From Chitinophaga vietnamensis (GTDB taxonomy: Bacteria > Bacteroidota > Bacteroidia > Chitinophagales > Chitinophagaceae): 64,000 nucleotides of DNA. A model generated the notes under the pieces. The model was not told the origin of the DNA and made no database searches. It saw only the letters and a list, made by a program, of their open reading frames with translations. Location of the stretch: contig NZ_CABHMS010000001.1 of assembly GCF_902167635.1 (NCBI RefSeq), forward strand, positions 434,001 to 498,000, written 5' to 3'. Positions 25,545-35,041 of the stretch are shown here, one piece after another (position 1 is the first letter of the stretch; every line of letters starts with the position of its first letter). Position numbers and translations under genes: made by a program.

Positions 25545-27944
25545 ATGCAGAGACACATCAATAAAGTAGCCGTACTGGGCTCCGGCGTTATGGGATCAAG
25601 GATCGCCTGCCATTTTGCAGGTATCGGAGCGCAGGTGCTGCTGCTGGATATCGCACCAAAAGAACTGAATGATGCAGAAAAGAAAAAGAACCTGACACTG
25701 GATAGTCCGGCTGTGAAGAACAGGATCGTGAATGATGCCTTGCAGGCGGCGTTGAAATCAAATCCTTCTCCCGTTTTTACCAAAGATGTAGTTAAACGCA
25801 TTCAAACCGGCAACTTCACCGATGATATGAAACGTATCGCGGAATGCGACTGGATCATTGAAGTGGTAGTGGAAAACCTGGAGGTGAAAAAGTCGGTGTT
25901 CACACAGGTGGAACAATTCAGGAAACCCGGCACCCTTATTACTTCCAACACTTCCGGCATCCCTATCCACCTCATGACCGAAGGCCGTAGCGAGGACTTC
26001 AAAAAACATTTCTGTGGAACGCACTTTTTTAACCCGCCGCGTTATCTCCGCTTGCTCGAAATTATTCCTACTCCACATACTGATCCTGCTGTCATCGATT
26101 TTCTGATGCACTATGGTGATCTCTATCTTGGTAAAACGACGGTGCTGTGTAAAGATACGCCGGCATTCATCGCCAACAGGGTAGGCGTTTATTCTATCAT
26201 GGCCATCTTCCACATTATGCAGGAGATGGGATTGGGGATAGATGAGATCGATGCGCTCACCGGCCCGGTGATCGGCCGCCCGAAATCGGCCACCTTCCGC
26301 ACGGCGGATGTAGTGGGTATCGATACGCTCGTAAGAGTAGCCAACGGCGTAAAAGACAATTGCCCCAATGATGAAGCCATCAGCATCTTCCAGATACCGG
26401 CATTTCTGCAGAAAGTAGTTGACAACAACTGGCTGGGAGACAAGACAGGTCAGGGTTTCTACAAGAAGACGAAAGGAGAAGGCGGCAAAGAGATACTGAC
26501 GCTGAACCTTCAGACGATGGAATACGGTCCTAAACAAAGACCGAAATTCGCCAGCATCGATGCGGCCAAGCAAGTGGAAGACCTCAAGCAGCGCCTGCGT
26601 ATGCTGGCTGCCGCCACAGATAAGGCCGGACAGTTCTATCAACAGTTCCATGCCTATCTTTTTGCTTATGTTTCTCATCGCATCCCTGAAATTGCGGACG
26701 ATATCTATCGGGTAGACGACGCCATGAAAGCCGGTTTCGGCTGGGAGATAGGTCCTTTTGAAAGTTGGGATCTGCTGGGAGTAGAAGCCTCCATTAAACT
26801 CATAGAAGAGAAAGGCCTCACCGTAGCCGCCTGGGTGAAAGATATGCTGGCAAAGGGTTTCAAGTCGTTCTATAAAATCGACAACGGTAAAAAACTATAC
26901 TACGATATCGCTTCACAAGGCTACAAAGCATTGCCGGGCGAAGGCGCCTTCATCATCCTCGAAAATCTCTCGAACAATATCATCTGGAAAAACAGCGCTG
27001 CCAGTTTGATCGACCTTGGCGACGGCGTTGCCTGCTTTGACTGGAAAACGAAGATGAACACCATCGGCGGCGAAGTGCTGGAGGGGCTCAACAAGGCGGT
27101 TGACCGCGCGGAGAAAGACTTCCGCGGCCTGGTAGTGGGTAATGAAGGCACTAACTTTTCTGCCGGCGCCAATGTGGGCATGATCTTCATGCTGGCGGCC
27201 GAACAGGAGTATGATGAACTGGATATGGCCGTACGCCTCTTCCAGCGTTCTACCATGCGCCTCCGCTATTCGGCAGTGCCGGTGGTGGTAGCGCCGCATG
27301 CCCTCACGCTGGGCGGCGGTTGTGAAATGTGTTTGCATGCCGACAAAGTACAAGCTGCCGCAGAAACTTATATCGGTCTCGTAGAACTGGGCGTGGGCCT
27401 CATTCCCGGCGGTGGCGGCACCAAAGAGATGACACTGCGCGCCAGCAATGAATTTAAAGAAGGTCGTATTGAAGAAGAACCGCTGAAAGACTACTTCATG
27501 GCCGTAGCCACCGCCAAAGTGGCCACTTCCGGCTTTGAAGGTTTTGATATGGGCGTGTTGCGTAAAGGGCATGATGAGATCACGATGAATAACAGCCGTT
27601 TGATCGCCGACGCCAAACGCAGCGTGATCGCTATGGCCGATGAAGGCTATACCCGTCCTGTAGAACGTACCGACATCAAAGTGTTGGGTCGCAGCGCACT
27701 CGGCGCCCTGCTGGCGGGCATCTACGCTATGAAGTTCGGTAACTACATCTCTGAACATGATCAGAAAGTAGCTAACAAACTCGCCTATGTGATGTGCGGT
27801 GGCGATCTCACCGAACCCTCGCTCGTTAGTGAACAATACCTCCTCGACCTGGAACGTGAGGCATTCCTCAGCCTTTGTGGCGAACGCAAAACGCTGGAAA
27901 GGCTGCAAAGCGTGATCAAAACCGGGAAACCGGTGAGGAACTAG
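25545..27944 (+). CDS. 3-hydroxyacyl-CoA dehydrogenase / enoyl-CoA hydratase fusion
   Basis: The protein of about 799 residues covers two steps of fatty-acid beta-oxidation. The N-terminal Rossmann domain (VAVLGSGVMGSRIACHFAG) and helical domain (NRVGVY) form the dehydrogenase. The C-terminal part from about residue 490 is a crotonase domain with SAGANVGMI and LGVGLIPGGGGTKEM oxyanion segments. The order is the reverse of E. coli FadB and matches the Bacteroidota-type fusion. The ATG at 25545 is preferred over in-frame TTG 25488 and ATG 25509, which lie close to the metG terminator. No other beta-oxidation gene is adjacent, and palindrome A2 begins nine bases after the stop. Confidence 0.9.
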   Translation: MQRHINKVAVLGSGVMGSRIACHFAGIGAQVLLLDIAPKELNDAEKKKNLTLDSPAVKNRIVNDALQAALKSNPSPVFTKDVVKRIQTGNFTDDMKRIAECDWIIEVVVENLEVKKSVFTQVEQFRKPGTLITSNTSGIPIHLMTEGRSEDFKKHFCGTHFFNPPRYLRLLEIIPTPHTDPAVIDFLMHYGDLYLGKTTVLCKDTPAFIANRVGVYSIMAIFHIMQEMGLGIDEIDALTGPVIGRPKSATFRTADVVGIDTLVRVANGVKDNCPNDEAISIFQIPAFLQKVVDNNWLGDKTGQGFYKKTKGEGGKEILTLNLQTMEYGPKQRPKFASIDAAKQVEDLKQRLRMLAAATDKAGQFYQQFHAYLFAYVSHRIPEIADDIYRVDDAMKAGFGWEIGPFESWDLLGVEASIKLIEEKGLTVAAWVKDMLAKGFKSFYKIDNGKKLYYDIASQGYKALPGEGAFIILENLSNNIIWKNSAASLIDLGDGVACFDWKTKMNTIGGEVLEGLNKAVDRAEKDFRGLVVGNEGTNFSAGANVGMIFMLAAEQEYDELDMAVRLFQRSTMRLRYSAVPVVVAPHALTLGGGCEMCLHADKVQAAAETYIGLVELGVGLIPGGGGTKEMTLRASNEFKEGRIEEEPLKDYFMAVATAKVATSGFEGFDMGVLRKGHDEITMNNSRLIADAKRSVIAMADEGYTRPVERTDIKVLGRSALGALLAGIYAMKFGNYISEHDQKVANKLAYVMCGGDLTEPSLVSEQYLLDLEREAFLSLCGERKTLERLQSVIKTGKPVRN

Positions 27945-27952
27945 GACTCATG

Positions 27953-28179
27953 GCTCGCTTCGCTCGCGTTAATTTTGGCTCAGGATTTAATGATTGAAAG
28001 GATTAGCAGGATTTTTTATCAGGATTAATAAGGATTTGCGAAGATATCCGCGTAAGAAGCCCTTGAAGCGTTAGGAGCGCTTCAAGGGCTGAACCGAGAT
28101 AATCTTCGTAATCTTTTTTTAATCTTTATTAATTCTGATGAAAAATCCTGCTAATCCTTTCAATCATTAAATCCTGAGC
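27953..28179. repeat. Palindromic repeat family A, copy 2
   Basis: The left end carries the motif GCTCGCTTCGCTCGC, absent from the right end. The main arms (27978-28016 and 28141-28179) are perfect over 39 bases and continue with a few mismatches for about another 30. In the centre a 13-base hairpin (28058-28070 with 28078-28090, AGCCCTTGAAGCG) has a seven-base loop. The element begins nine bases after the fatty-acid enzyme stop codon. Both arms read GGATTAGCAGG at the position where copy 3 reads GGATTACCAGG. Confidence 0.92.
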
Positions 28180-28212
28180 AAGACAACCTTCGCATCATAC
28201 TAAATTTTTCCT

Positions 28213-29100
28213 ATGTCTATTCTCTCCCTGCACAACATTTCCAAAAGCTATGGCGCCGTGCAAGCCTTGTCGGACGTGAGTTTCGAGGTGCCGCGCGGCA
28301 GTGTGTTCGGCGTGCTTGGGCCTAACGGTAGCGGCAAAACGACGTTGTTGGGTATCGTTACTGATGTGCTCAAAGCCGACAGTGGCCATTTCCGGCTATT
28401 TGATCAGCCAGCTGGCGGAGCACAGCGCCGCCAGATAGGGACGCTGCTGGAAACGCCTAATTTTTATCATTATCTCAGCGGCCACAAAAACCTGGAAATA
28501 TCTGCCAGCGTGAAACAGCATGGCCACGGCGATATCGGCCGTGTGCTGGACCTGGTGGGCCTCAGCGCCCGGCAGCACTCCGCTTTCAAAACCTATTCAT
28601 TGGGGATGAAGCAACGCCTCGCCATCGGGGCAGCGCTGCTAGGTGATCCGGATGTGCTCATCCTCGATGAGCCTACCAACGGGCTGGATGCCGCTGGCAT
28701 CGCGGAAGTGCGGCAACTGGTGCGTGAGCTGGCGCAAGGAGGTAAAACCATTATACTGGCCAGCCACCTGCTCGATGAAGTAGAAAAAGTATGTACGCAC
28801 GTGGCGATATTGAGAGCCGGAAAGCTGCTACTGTCGGGCGCTGTAGACGAAGTGATCCCGCGAAGTGATTTTTTGGAACTTGCTGCGAATAATAATGAAG
28901 CGCTGGCAGACCTGCTGCGGCAATATCCTGGCTGTACCAGCGCCAATCTGCGGGATGGCCATGTAGTAGCGCTGTTCAGCCAACAGCCCGATGCTGCTGC
29001 CATCAACAGTTATTGCGCCGGAAAAGGCATCTGGCTCAAACGACTGCAGCTGCGCAAGAAAAGCCTGGAAACCGCATTCCTGGAAATCACTAATCCCTGA
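28213..29100 (+). CDS. ABC transporter ATP-binding protein
   Basis: The 295-residue ATPase of the NatA/CcmA type has Walker A GPNGSGKTT at about 36-44, the signature segment YSLGMKQRLAIGAALL, Walker B VLILDEPTNGLDAAG, and the switch His in ASHLLDEV. A C-terminal extension of some 80 residues follows, usual in drug- or lipid-export ATPases of this class. The permease gene follows after five bases, so the two form an exporter of unknown substrate. Confidence 0.93.
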   Translation: MSILSLHNISKSYGAVQALSDVSFEVPRGSVFGVLGPNGSGKTTLLGIVTDVLKADSGHFRLFDQPAGGAQRRQIGTLLETPNFYHYLSGHKNLEISASVKQHGHGDIGRVLDLVGLSARQHSAFKTYSLGMKQRLAIGAALLGDPDVLILDEPTNGLDAAGIAEVRQLVRELAQGGKTIILASHLLDEVEKVCTHVAILRAGKLLLSGAVDEVIPRSDFLELAANNNEALADLLRQYPGCTSANLRDGHVVALFSQQPDAAAINSYCAGKGIWLKRLQLRKKSLETAFLEITNP

Positions 29101-29105
29101 GTATC

Positions 29106-29882
29106 ATGAAACAAATTATTTATACCGAGTGGCTGAAAGTGAAGAGCTACCGTACCTTTTGGGCAATGCTGGCATTGGCCGTGATCATACCTGTGGCCGG
29201 CAATTATGTGATCGCCTATAATTTGAATAATAACCTGAAGGCCGCCGCCAGGTTCATCGGCGAGCCTTTCAGTTTTCCGGAAGTTTGGCTTACTACGGCC
29301 AGCATCAGTAGTTATATTTCGTCGTTGTATGGCCTGTTGCTGATCATCCTGGTGACCAACGAATTTACTTTCCGCACGCACCGCCAGAATATTATTGATG
29401 GCTGGGAGCGGCGGCAGTTTGTGTTTTCCAAATTGTTCTGGCTGGTGGTTCTGGCGCTCCTTTCTTTGCTGGTGGCCACTTTGACGGGGTTGATCATAGG
29501 GAGCGTTTATGGAACGAAATCATTCAGCCTGGAGGGTTACGACAAGGTGCTGATATATTTTATGCAAATGGTGATGATGCTGTGTATTGCACTGGTGGTA
29601 GCTATCTTTGCCAGGCGCGCGGGTATTGGCATCGTGATCTTCCTGGCATATACGATGATGCTGGAACAGTTGCTGGTGGTGATCCTGCAAAAGAATTTCG
29701 GAAAGATAGGCGGCCTGTTACCCATGCAAACCGGCGATGAGCTGCTGCCTTTTCCGGTGTTCGGCAAACTGGCGCATATGGGTGAGCAATATGTGGATGG
29801 CGTTTATATCACCGTGATGCTGGCCTGGATCGCATTGGCCATCTTCATCGTGTTCAGGAAGGTATTGCGCTCAGATCTATAA
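29106..29882 (+). CDS. ABC transporter permease
   Basis: The 258-residue protein has six hydrophobic segments (first at about 18-38, last at about 235-252) in the ABC-2 permease arrangement, with a cytoplasmic segment around FRTHRQNIIDGWERRQF after the second one, where coupling helices occur. It pairs with the ATPase immediately upstream. Nothing in the sequence indicates the transported compound. Confidence 0.88.
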   Translation: MKQIIYTEWLKVKSYRTFWAMLALAVIIPVAGNYVIAYNLNNNLKAAARFIGEPFSFPEVWLTTASISSYISSLYGLLLIILVTNEFTFRTHRQNIIDGWERRQFVFSKLFWLVVLALLSLLVATLTGLIIGSVYGTKSFSLEGYDKVLIYFMQMVMMLCIALVVAIFARRAGIGIVIFLAYTMMLEQLLVVILQKNFGKIGGLLPMQTGDELLPFPVFGKLAHMGEQYVDGVYITVMLAWIALAIFIVFRKVLRSDL

Positions 29883-29966
29883 GAAATACTATATATTTTA
29901 CATTCTTTTAAAGCAGAATGTTTGGCAGACAACTTATTTTTGTTGTATCAAGTTAAACCGGGAAAC

Positions 29967-30743
29967 ATGGCAAAACAGGAGCGATTAATATTAGTAACGA
30001 ATGATGACGGCATAACAGCACCAGGCATCAAGGCATTGATAGAGGCTGTGAGGCCATTGGGAAAAGTAGTGGTGGTGGCGCCAGACAGTCCGCAGTCCGG
30101 CAAAGGGCACGCCATTACGATCGGTATACCGCTCCGTTTGAACCAGGTGGAACTGTTCGAAGATGTGGAAGCCTGGCAGTGCTCCGGCACGCCGGTGGAT
30201 TGCGTGAAGCTCGCGCGCGACAAAATACTGCACCGCAAGCCGGATATCTGTGTAAGCGGTATCAACCATGGCGCCAACCATTCCATCAACGTGATTTATT
30301 CCGGCACAATGTCTGCGGCAATGGAAGCAGCCATTGAAGGCATTCCTTCCGTTGGTTTTTCATTTTTAGAATATAGCTTTGATGCAGATTTTTCACTGCC
30401 GGTAAAAGTGGCGCGGGAAGTAACGCAGCGCATGCTGGAAAGCGACCTGCCCGCAGGTACCTTGTTCAATGTGAATATCCCGATAGTAGCAGAAAAGGAT
30501 TTCAGAGGCGTGAAGATTTGTCGCCAGGCCGACGCCAAATGGGTAGAAGAATTTGATGAACGCCGCGACCCGCACGGGAAAAAATACTACTGGCTTACCG
30601 GTGAATTTAAAAACCGCGACACCGGTGAAGATACCGATGTATGGGCGCTTGAAAACAACTATGCATCACTGGTGCCTGTGCAATTCGATCTCACCAACTA
30701 TGGGCTGAAGAAGCAGCTGGAAGAAGAATGGAAGGAATTGTGA
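29967..30743 (+). CDS. surE: 5'/3'-nucleotidase SurE
   Basis: A 258-residue metal-dependent nucleotidase/survival protein. ILVTNDDG at the N-terminus supplies the metal-binding Asp pair, followed by VAPDSPQSGKGHAITIG and SGINHGANHSINVIYSGTM with the conserved Asn. The ATG at 29967 is chosen since the earlier TTG (29922) precedes a TATTTTTG -7 box (29935-29942). In many Bacteroidota surE is followed by a small membrane protein and lpxB, as here. Confidence 0.95.
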   Translation: MAKQERLILVTNDDGITAPGIKALIEAVRPLGKVVVVAPDSPQSGKGHAITIGIPLRLNQVELFEDVEAWQCSGTPVDCVKLARDKILHRKPDICVSGINHGANHSINVIYSGTMSAAMEAAIEGIPSVGFSFLEYSFDADFSLPVKVAREVTQRMLESDLPAGTLFNVNIPIVAEKDFRGVKICRQADAKWVEEFDERRDPHGKKYYWLTGEFKNRDTGEDTDVWALENNYASLVPVQFDLTNYGLKKQLEEEWKEL

Positions 30744-30785
30744 GATACAAACCGGTAATCGTTATATCGCCATTATAAATTTCGT

Positions 30786-31085
30786 ATGCTCAAAAAAGAC
30801 AATCTTTCATTAGGGATTTTGCTCGGGCTTTTTACGCCCATATTTGCATTTTTCCTGTATTACCTGCTGGTGATGGCGCCTAATCATGTAGCATTCTGGA
30901 AATTCATGGATGAATTGAAAGAGAACCGCCACCTGATCCCTAAACTCACCAGTATTTGCCTGCTGCTGAATGGCCTGGTGTTCTATCTTTACACCCGTAA
31001 CCGAAGGGATATTACCGCCAAAGGAATATTTCTCGTAACCATGCTGTATGCTATTGCCATACTGCTAATGAAACTGATCAGATAA
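30786..31085 (+). CDS. Small membrane protein between surE and lpxB
   Basis: The 99-residue protein has three predicted membrane helices (about 9-30, 52-70 and 79-96) and a short charged loop, FMDELKENRHLIPKL, between the first two. It has no known domain. Its fixed place between surE and lpxB suggests a role in the envelope, perhaps linked to lipid A synthesis, but this is only inferred from context. lpxB starts 10 bases after its stop. Confidence 0.75.
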   Translation: MLKKDNLSLGILLGLFTPIFAFFLYYLLVMAPNHVAFWKFMDELKENRHLIPKLTSICLLLNGLVFYLYTRNRRDITAKGIFLVTMLYAIAILLMKLIR

Positions 31086-31095
31086 TACAGATACT

Positions 31096-32205
31096 TTGAA
31101 ATATTACATTATTGCAGGAGAAGCCTCGGGAGATCTGCATGGAAGCAACCTTGTGAAACAATTGAAACAGCTGGATCCCGCTGCTGATATACGCAGCTGG
31201 GGCGGCGACCTGATGCAACAGGCAGGAGCCACCGTAGTAAAGCATTACAAGGAACTCGCCTTTATGGGATTTGTGGAAGTGCTGGCCAACCTGCGCACCA
31301 TCCTGCGCAACCTCGATTTTTGCAAACAGGATATCAAATCCTTCCAGCCCGATGTGCTCGTGCTCGTAGACTACCCCGGCTTTAACCTCCGCATTGCCGA
31401 ATGGGGAAAACAGCAAGGATTCAAGATCGTTTACTATATCTCTCCCCAGGTATGGGCCTGGAAAGAGAACCGCGTGAAAAAAATTCGCCAGTGTGTAGAT
31501 AAAATGCTCTGCATCCTGCCCTTCGAGAAAGCGTTCTACCACAAATGGAACTATGAAGTGGAATATGTTGGCCATCCGCTGGTAGGAGTGATAAAGGCGG
31601 CGAAAGAAAAACCTGCCGACCCGCCACTGGCCGATAAGCCCATCATCGCCGTTTTGCCCGGCAGCCGCAAACAGGAAGTAAGCGTGAAATTGCCCATCAT
31701 GCTCACCATGGCCAGGCACTTTCCAGACTACCAGTTTGTAGTGGCACAGGCCCCCAGCCTGGACGATCATTTCCTGCAAAGCCTCATCGGACAGCATTCC
31801 AATGTATCGATGGTGAAAAATAATACCTATGCATTGCTGCGCCAGGCAAAGGCAGCACTGGTTACTTCCGGCACCGCCACACTGGAAACAGCGCTCTTCG
31901 GCGTCCCCGAAGTAGTGTGCTACAAAGGCAATCCGCTATCTTATTTTCTCGCTAAAAAACTCATCAAAGTGAAATATATCTCACTGGTCAATCTCGTTAT
32001 GGATAAACCAGTGGTGACAGAACTCATCCAACACGACCTCACGGAAGACAAGCTGCTGAAAGAACTCAGCGCCCTGTTGCAGGAAAATGGGAAACGCCAA
32101 CAGGTGATGGCTGACTATGCCGACCTATGGCATAAACTGGGAGAGAAAGATGCATCCCGCCGCGCAGCGGAAGTGATCTATGATTACGCTGTTAATGGTG
32201 CCTGA
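31096..32205 (+). CDS. lpxB: Lipid-A-disaccharide synthase
   Basis: The 369-residue GT19 glycosyltransferase joins UDP-2,3-diacylglucosamine and lipid X into the lipid A disaccharide. The N-terminal KYYIIAGEASGDLHGS, the central YYISPQVWAWKENR and the segment VLPGSRKQEV are family hallmarks. The start is TTG: an in-frame stop lies at 31075-31077 and no ATG or GTG lies between it and the conserved N-terminus. The last 14 bases overlap the convergent DUF6728 gene. Confidence 0.93.
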   Translation: MKYYIIAGEASGDLHGSNLVKQLKQLDPAADIRSWGGDLMQQAGATVVKHYKELAFMGFVEVLANLRTILRNLDFCKQDIKSFQPDVLVLVDYPGFNLRIAEWGKQQGFKIVYYISPQVWAWKENRVKKIRQCVDKMLCILPFEKAFYHKWNYEVEYVGHPLVGVIKAAKEKPADPPLADKPIIAVLPGSRKQEVSVKLPIMLTMARHFPDYQFVVAQAPSLDDHFLQSLIGQHSNVSMVKNNTYALLRQAKAALVTSGTATLETALFGVPEVVCYKGNPLSYFLAKKLIKVKYISLVNLVMDKPVVTELIQHDLTEDKLLKELSALLQENGKRQQVMADYADLWHKLGEKDASRRAAEVIYDYAVNGA

Positions 32206-32362
32206 TCAATTTCACGATCAAAATAACCAACGCAATCAGGAACAACAGGATGGAAATACGGTTCATCCCGTGCATCATCGCTACAAACGTGGTTTTCGGC
32301 GCATTCGGATCTTTCTTTCCGATATACAGGTAGCGTAATATTTGTTGCCAGATACTTTTCAT
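32192..32362 (-). CDS. DUF6728-like small membrane protein
   Basis: A 56-residue protein opening MKSIWQQILRYLYIGKKDPN, with one C-terminal membrane helix (ISILLFLIALVILIVKLI). The opening matches the small Bacteroidota family DUF6728 as I remember it. The reading frame extends upstream to 32500, but the conserved part starts at 32362, which is taken as the start. It is convergent with lpxB (14-base overlap) and divergent from the beta-mannosidase gene. Function is unknown. Confidence 0.75.
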   Translation of the reverse strand: MKSIWQQILRYLYIGKKDPNAPKTTFVAMMHGMNRISILLFLIALVILIVKLIRHH

Positions 32363-32383
32363 CTTACAAAGATCGTAAAATCT

Positions 32384-32409
32384 ATTGCTCCCCAAAATCG
32401 GGGAGCAAT
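32384..32409. promoter_or_regulatory. Inverted repeat next to the glycosidase promoter (possible operator)
   Basis: ATTGCTCCCC and GGGGAGCAAT (10-base arms, six-base spacer) form a perfect inverted repeat in the gap between the divergent DUF6728 and beta-mannosidase genes, ending three bases before a TATTTTTG box. The location suits an operator that covers the promoter, although a hairpin role in RNA is possible. Confidence 0.5.
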
Positions 32410-32412
32410 GCT

Positions 32413-32420
32413 TATTTTTG
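32413..32420 (+). promoter_or_regulatory. Candidate -7 box of the beta-mannosidase operon
   Basis: TATTTTTG matches TAnnTTTG and lies 22 bases before the chosen ATG. No TTTG occurs at the expected -33 distance, where the inverted repeat sits instead, so activation by a protein bound there is conceivable. Confidence 0.45.
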
Positions 32421-32441
32421 GACCCACCGAAAAGGAAAGTC

Positions 32442-35039
32442 ATGAAATATTTACTACCAGGTCGCGCGCTCGTTGTGATCTTTTTTTTAACGTGTATCAC
32501 TAAATCGATTTATGCGCAGACCGATACCCTCAATAAGGGCTGGGAGTTTTCCCGTACCGATGAAAATAACTGGCGCAGCGCCACCGTACCCGGCACAGTA
32601 CACACCGACCTGATGGCGCATCAGCTTATTCCAGATCCTTTCATCGGCACCAACGAAAAAGCCGTGCAATGGGTAGATAAAAAAGACTGGCAATACCGCC
32701 GCACGTTGCATATCAACGCCGCACAACTGCAACAGGATGTAGTGGAGCTCGACTTTCTCGGCCTGGATACTTACGCTAAAATTTATGTGAACAACCGCCT
32801 CGCTGCACAAGCAGCGAACATGTTCACCGAACATATCATCAATATCAAATCCTTGCTGAAAGCGGGCGACAACGAACTGCGCATCGTGTTCGAAAGCCCT
32901 GTCAAACATGATATGCCGCTGTTCCTCCGCGACAGCCTGATCTATCCCGCAGGTAATGATGCCAGCGATATTCCACTGAGCATCTATGCCCGCAAGGCGC
33001 CTTATCACTATGGCTGGGATTGGGGCCCGCGGCTCGTTACGTCCGGTATCTGGCGCCCGGTGATCCTGCGTGCCTGGAGCAAAGCCATGATGCGCAACAT
33101 CTGGATCCAACAGCAGCAACTGGATGACAGCATTGCAAAAATGAATGCCGCCCTTACCATAGAAGCCACCACAGCAGGCACTTACAACGTGAATATCGAC
33201 GTGATCGATCCCTGGGGCCTCCATAACAAGATAACGACAACGGCTACACTGAAACCCGGTAACAATCATATCGATGTGCCTTTCAAAATTGAGCATCCTG
33301 TACGTTGGTGGCCCCGCGGAATGGGCCAGCAGAACGGCTATCGCGTGAATGTGGAACTTGCGCAAAACAATGAAGCGCTTGCTGTGGGCGGCTATAAAGT
33401 AGGACTGCGTACCATAGAAGTGGTGAACAAACCAGATAGTGCAGGAGAAAGTTTTTATGTGAAAGTGAATGGCCAACCGGTGTTCATGAAAGGCGCCAAC
33501 TACATTCCGCAGGATAATTTCCTGCCACGCGTAACCCGCCACACTTACCAGCAGCTGTTTGATGATATGGAGGAATCCAATTTCAACATGGTGCGCGTAT
33601 GGGGCGGTGGCATCTACGAAGACAATGATTTCTATTCCCTTGCCGATCAGAAAGGTATCCTTGTTTGGCAGGATTTTATGTTTGCCTGCACGCTCTATCC
33701 CTGGGATAGCAGCTTCCTGCAAAATGTAAAGGCAGAAGCGGAGTACAATATCCGCCGCCTGCGCAATCACCCTTCGCTGGCGCTGTGGTGCGGCAATAAC
33801 GAGATTGCCGTGGCCATCAAAAACTGGGGCTGGCAAAACGGTTACGCCTATACGGAAACACAATGGCAAAGCATGTTGCAGGGCTATGATAAACTGTTCA
33901 AAGAGCTATTGCCACAAGCCGTTACCAGCAATGATCCCGGACGTTTTTACTTTCATTCATCACCCATCAGCAACTGGGGAAAGAAAGAGGATTTCACTAA
34001 AGGCGATAACCATTACTGGGGCGTGTGGCATGGTATGGAATGGTTTGAAGCATTTAATACACATATTCCGCGGTTCATGAGCGAGTATGGCTTCCAGTCG
34101 TTTCCCGATATGGAAACCATCCGCCGTTTTGCCACGCCGGCGGATGAGGATATCTTTTCCAATGTGATGCAGGCCCACCAGAAAAGCCCTGCCAAAGGCA
34201 ATACGGCTATCAAAACATACCTGCTGCATTACTATAAGGAACCAAAAGATTTTTCATCTTTTGTATATATGAGCCAGGTGTTACAGGCAGAGGGCATGAA
34301 AATGGCCATAGAAGCGCATCGCAGGGCCATGCCTTATTGCATGGGCACCTTGTACTGGCAGCTGAACGATTGCTGGCCGGGACCGTCCTGGTCGGGCCGC
34401 GATTATTTTGGTCATTGGAAAGCCCTGCAATACTATGTGAAGAAGGCTTTCCAGCCGGTGATCCTCTCCAACATCATCGAAGCTGATCATCTCAAAACAT
34501 ACATTATCTCGGATACTATCTTGCCCATACCCACTTTCAAAAAGCCGGTCAATACCCTGGTGTTGAAGGCCATGGACCTCAGCGGAAAAGTATTCTGGAA
34601 GAAAGAACTGAAAGATATCGACGTAAAAAGCAACCGTAGCGAGGTGTTTAGCAGCATCCCCGTAAAAGAGATTTTACAGGGAAGAAACCCCGCAACGGTA
34701 ATATTCTACACACAATTGTCAAACGACAATAAGGAAACTGACCGGAAACTCTTTTACTTTGCCCATGCGAAAGAGATGCAGCTGGCGCAACCCAGGCTGG
34801 TACTGAATGTGAATGCGGTGGATGCATCAACGGTGGAAGTGACCATCAGTACAGACAAGTTTGCACGCAATGTTTGTTTGTCTTTAGACAAAACTTTATC
34901 CGGAGAACATTTTGAAGACAATTATTTCGATCTGTTGCCAGGGGAGAAGAGAACGGTGAGATTATCCACCGGCCGCTCCGCAGCAGCCGTCAAAAAGGGG
35001 TTGAAAGTAACCTCTTTGGTAGATGCTTATAAACGTTAA
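32442..35039 (+). CDS. Beta-mannosidase, glycoside hydrolase family 2
   Basis: The exported GH2 enzyme of about 865 residues releases terminal beta-linked mannose. It has a signal peptide with cleavage after IYAQ, an N-terminal jelly-roll, immunoglobulin-like domain and a TIM barrel. The acid/base Glu lies in WCGNNE (residue 454) and the nucleophile Glu in FMSEYGFQS (residue 548), with the HYGWDWGPR segment typical of beta-mannosidases. The ATG at 32442 follows AAAGGAAAG and gives a proper signal peptide. The alpha-L-fucosidase gene follows after two bases. Confidence 0.92.
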   Translation: MKYLLPGRALVVIFFLTCITKSIYAQTDTLNKGWEFSRTDENNWRSATVPGTVHTDLMAHQLIPDPFIGTNEKAVQWVDKKDWQYRRTLHINAAQLQQDVVELDFLGLDTYAKIYVNNRLAAQAANMFTEHIINIKSLLKAGDNELRIVFESPVKHDMPLFLRDSLIYPAGNDASDIPLSIYARKAPYHYGWDWGPRLVTSGIWRPVILRAWSKAMMRNIWIQQQQLDDSIAKMNAALTIEATTAGTYNVNIDVIDPWGLHNKITTTATLKPGNNHIDVPFKIEHPVRWWPRGMGQQNGYRVNVELAQNNEALAVGGYKVGLRTIEVVNKPDSAGESFYVKVNGQPVFMKGANYIPQDNFLPRVTRHTYQQLFDDMEESNFNMVRVWGGGIYEDNDFYSLADQKGILVWQDFMFACTLYPWDSSFLQNVKAEAEYNIRRLRNHPSLALWCGNNEIAVAIKNWGWQNGYAYTETQWQSMLQGYDKLFKELLPQAVTSNDPGRFYFHSSPISNWGKKEDFTKGDNHYWGVWHGMEWFEAFNTHIPRFMSEYGFQSFPDMETIRRFATPADEDIFSNVMQAHQKSPAKGNTAIKTYLLHYYKEPKDFSSFVYMSQVLQAEGMKMAIEAHRRAMPYCMGTLYWQLNDCWPGPSWSGRDYFGHWKALQYYVKKAFQPVILSNIIEADHLKTYIISDTILPIPTFKKPVNTLVLKAMDLSGKVFWKKELKDIDVKSNRSEVFSSIPVKEILQGRNPATVIFYTQLSNDNKETDRKLFYFAHAKEMQLAQPRLVLNVNAVDASTVEVTISTDKFARNVCLSLDKTLSGEHFEDNYFDLLPGEKRTVRLSTGRSAAAVKKGLKVTSLVDAYKR

Positions 35040-35041
35040 CT

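Noticed and set aside
26913-27908. 331-codon frame antisense to the fatty-acid oxidation enzyme
   Set aside because: It is opposite the crotonase domain with intact motifs and shows a His/Phe-rich random translation.
32487-33869. 460-codon frame antisense to the beta-mannosidase gene
   Set aside because: It lies wholly opposite a gene with complete GH2 motifs, and its translation has no recognisable domain. Long antisense frames are expected from codon bias here.
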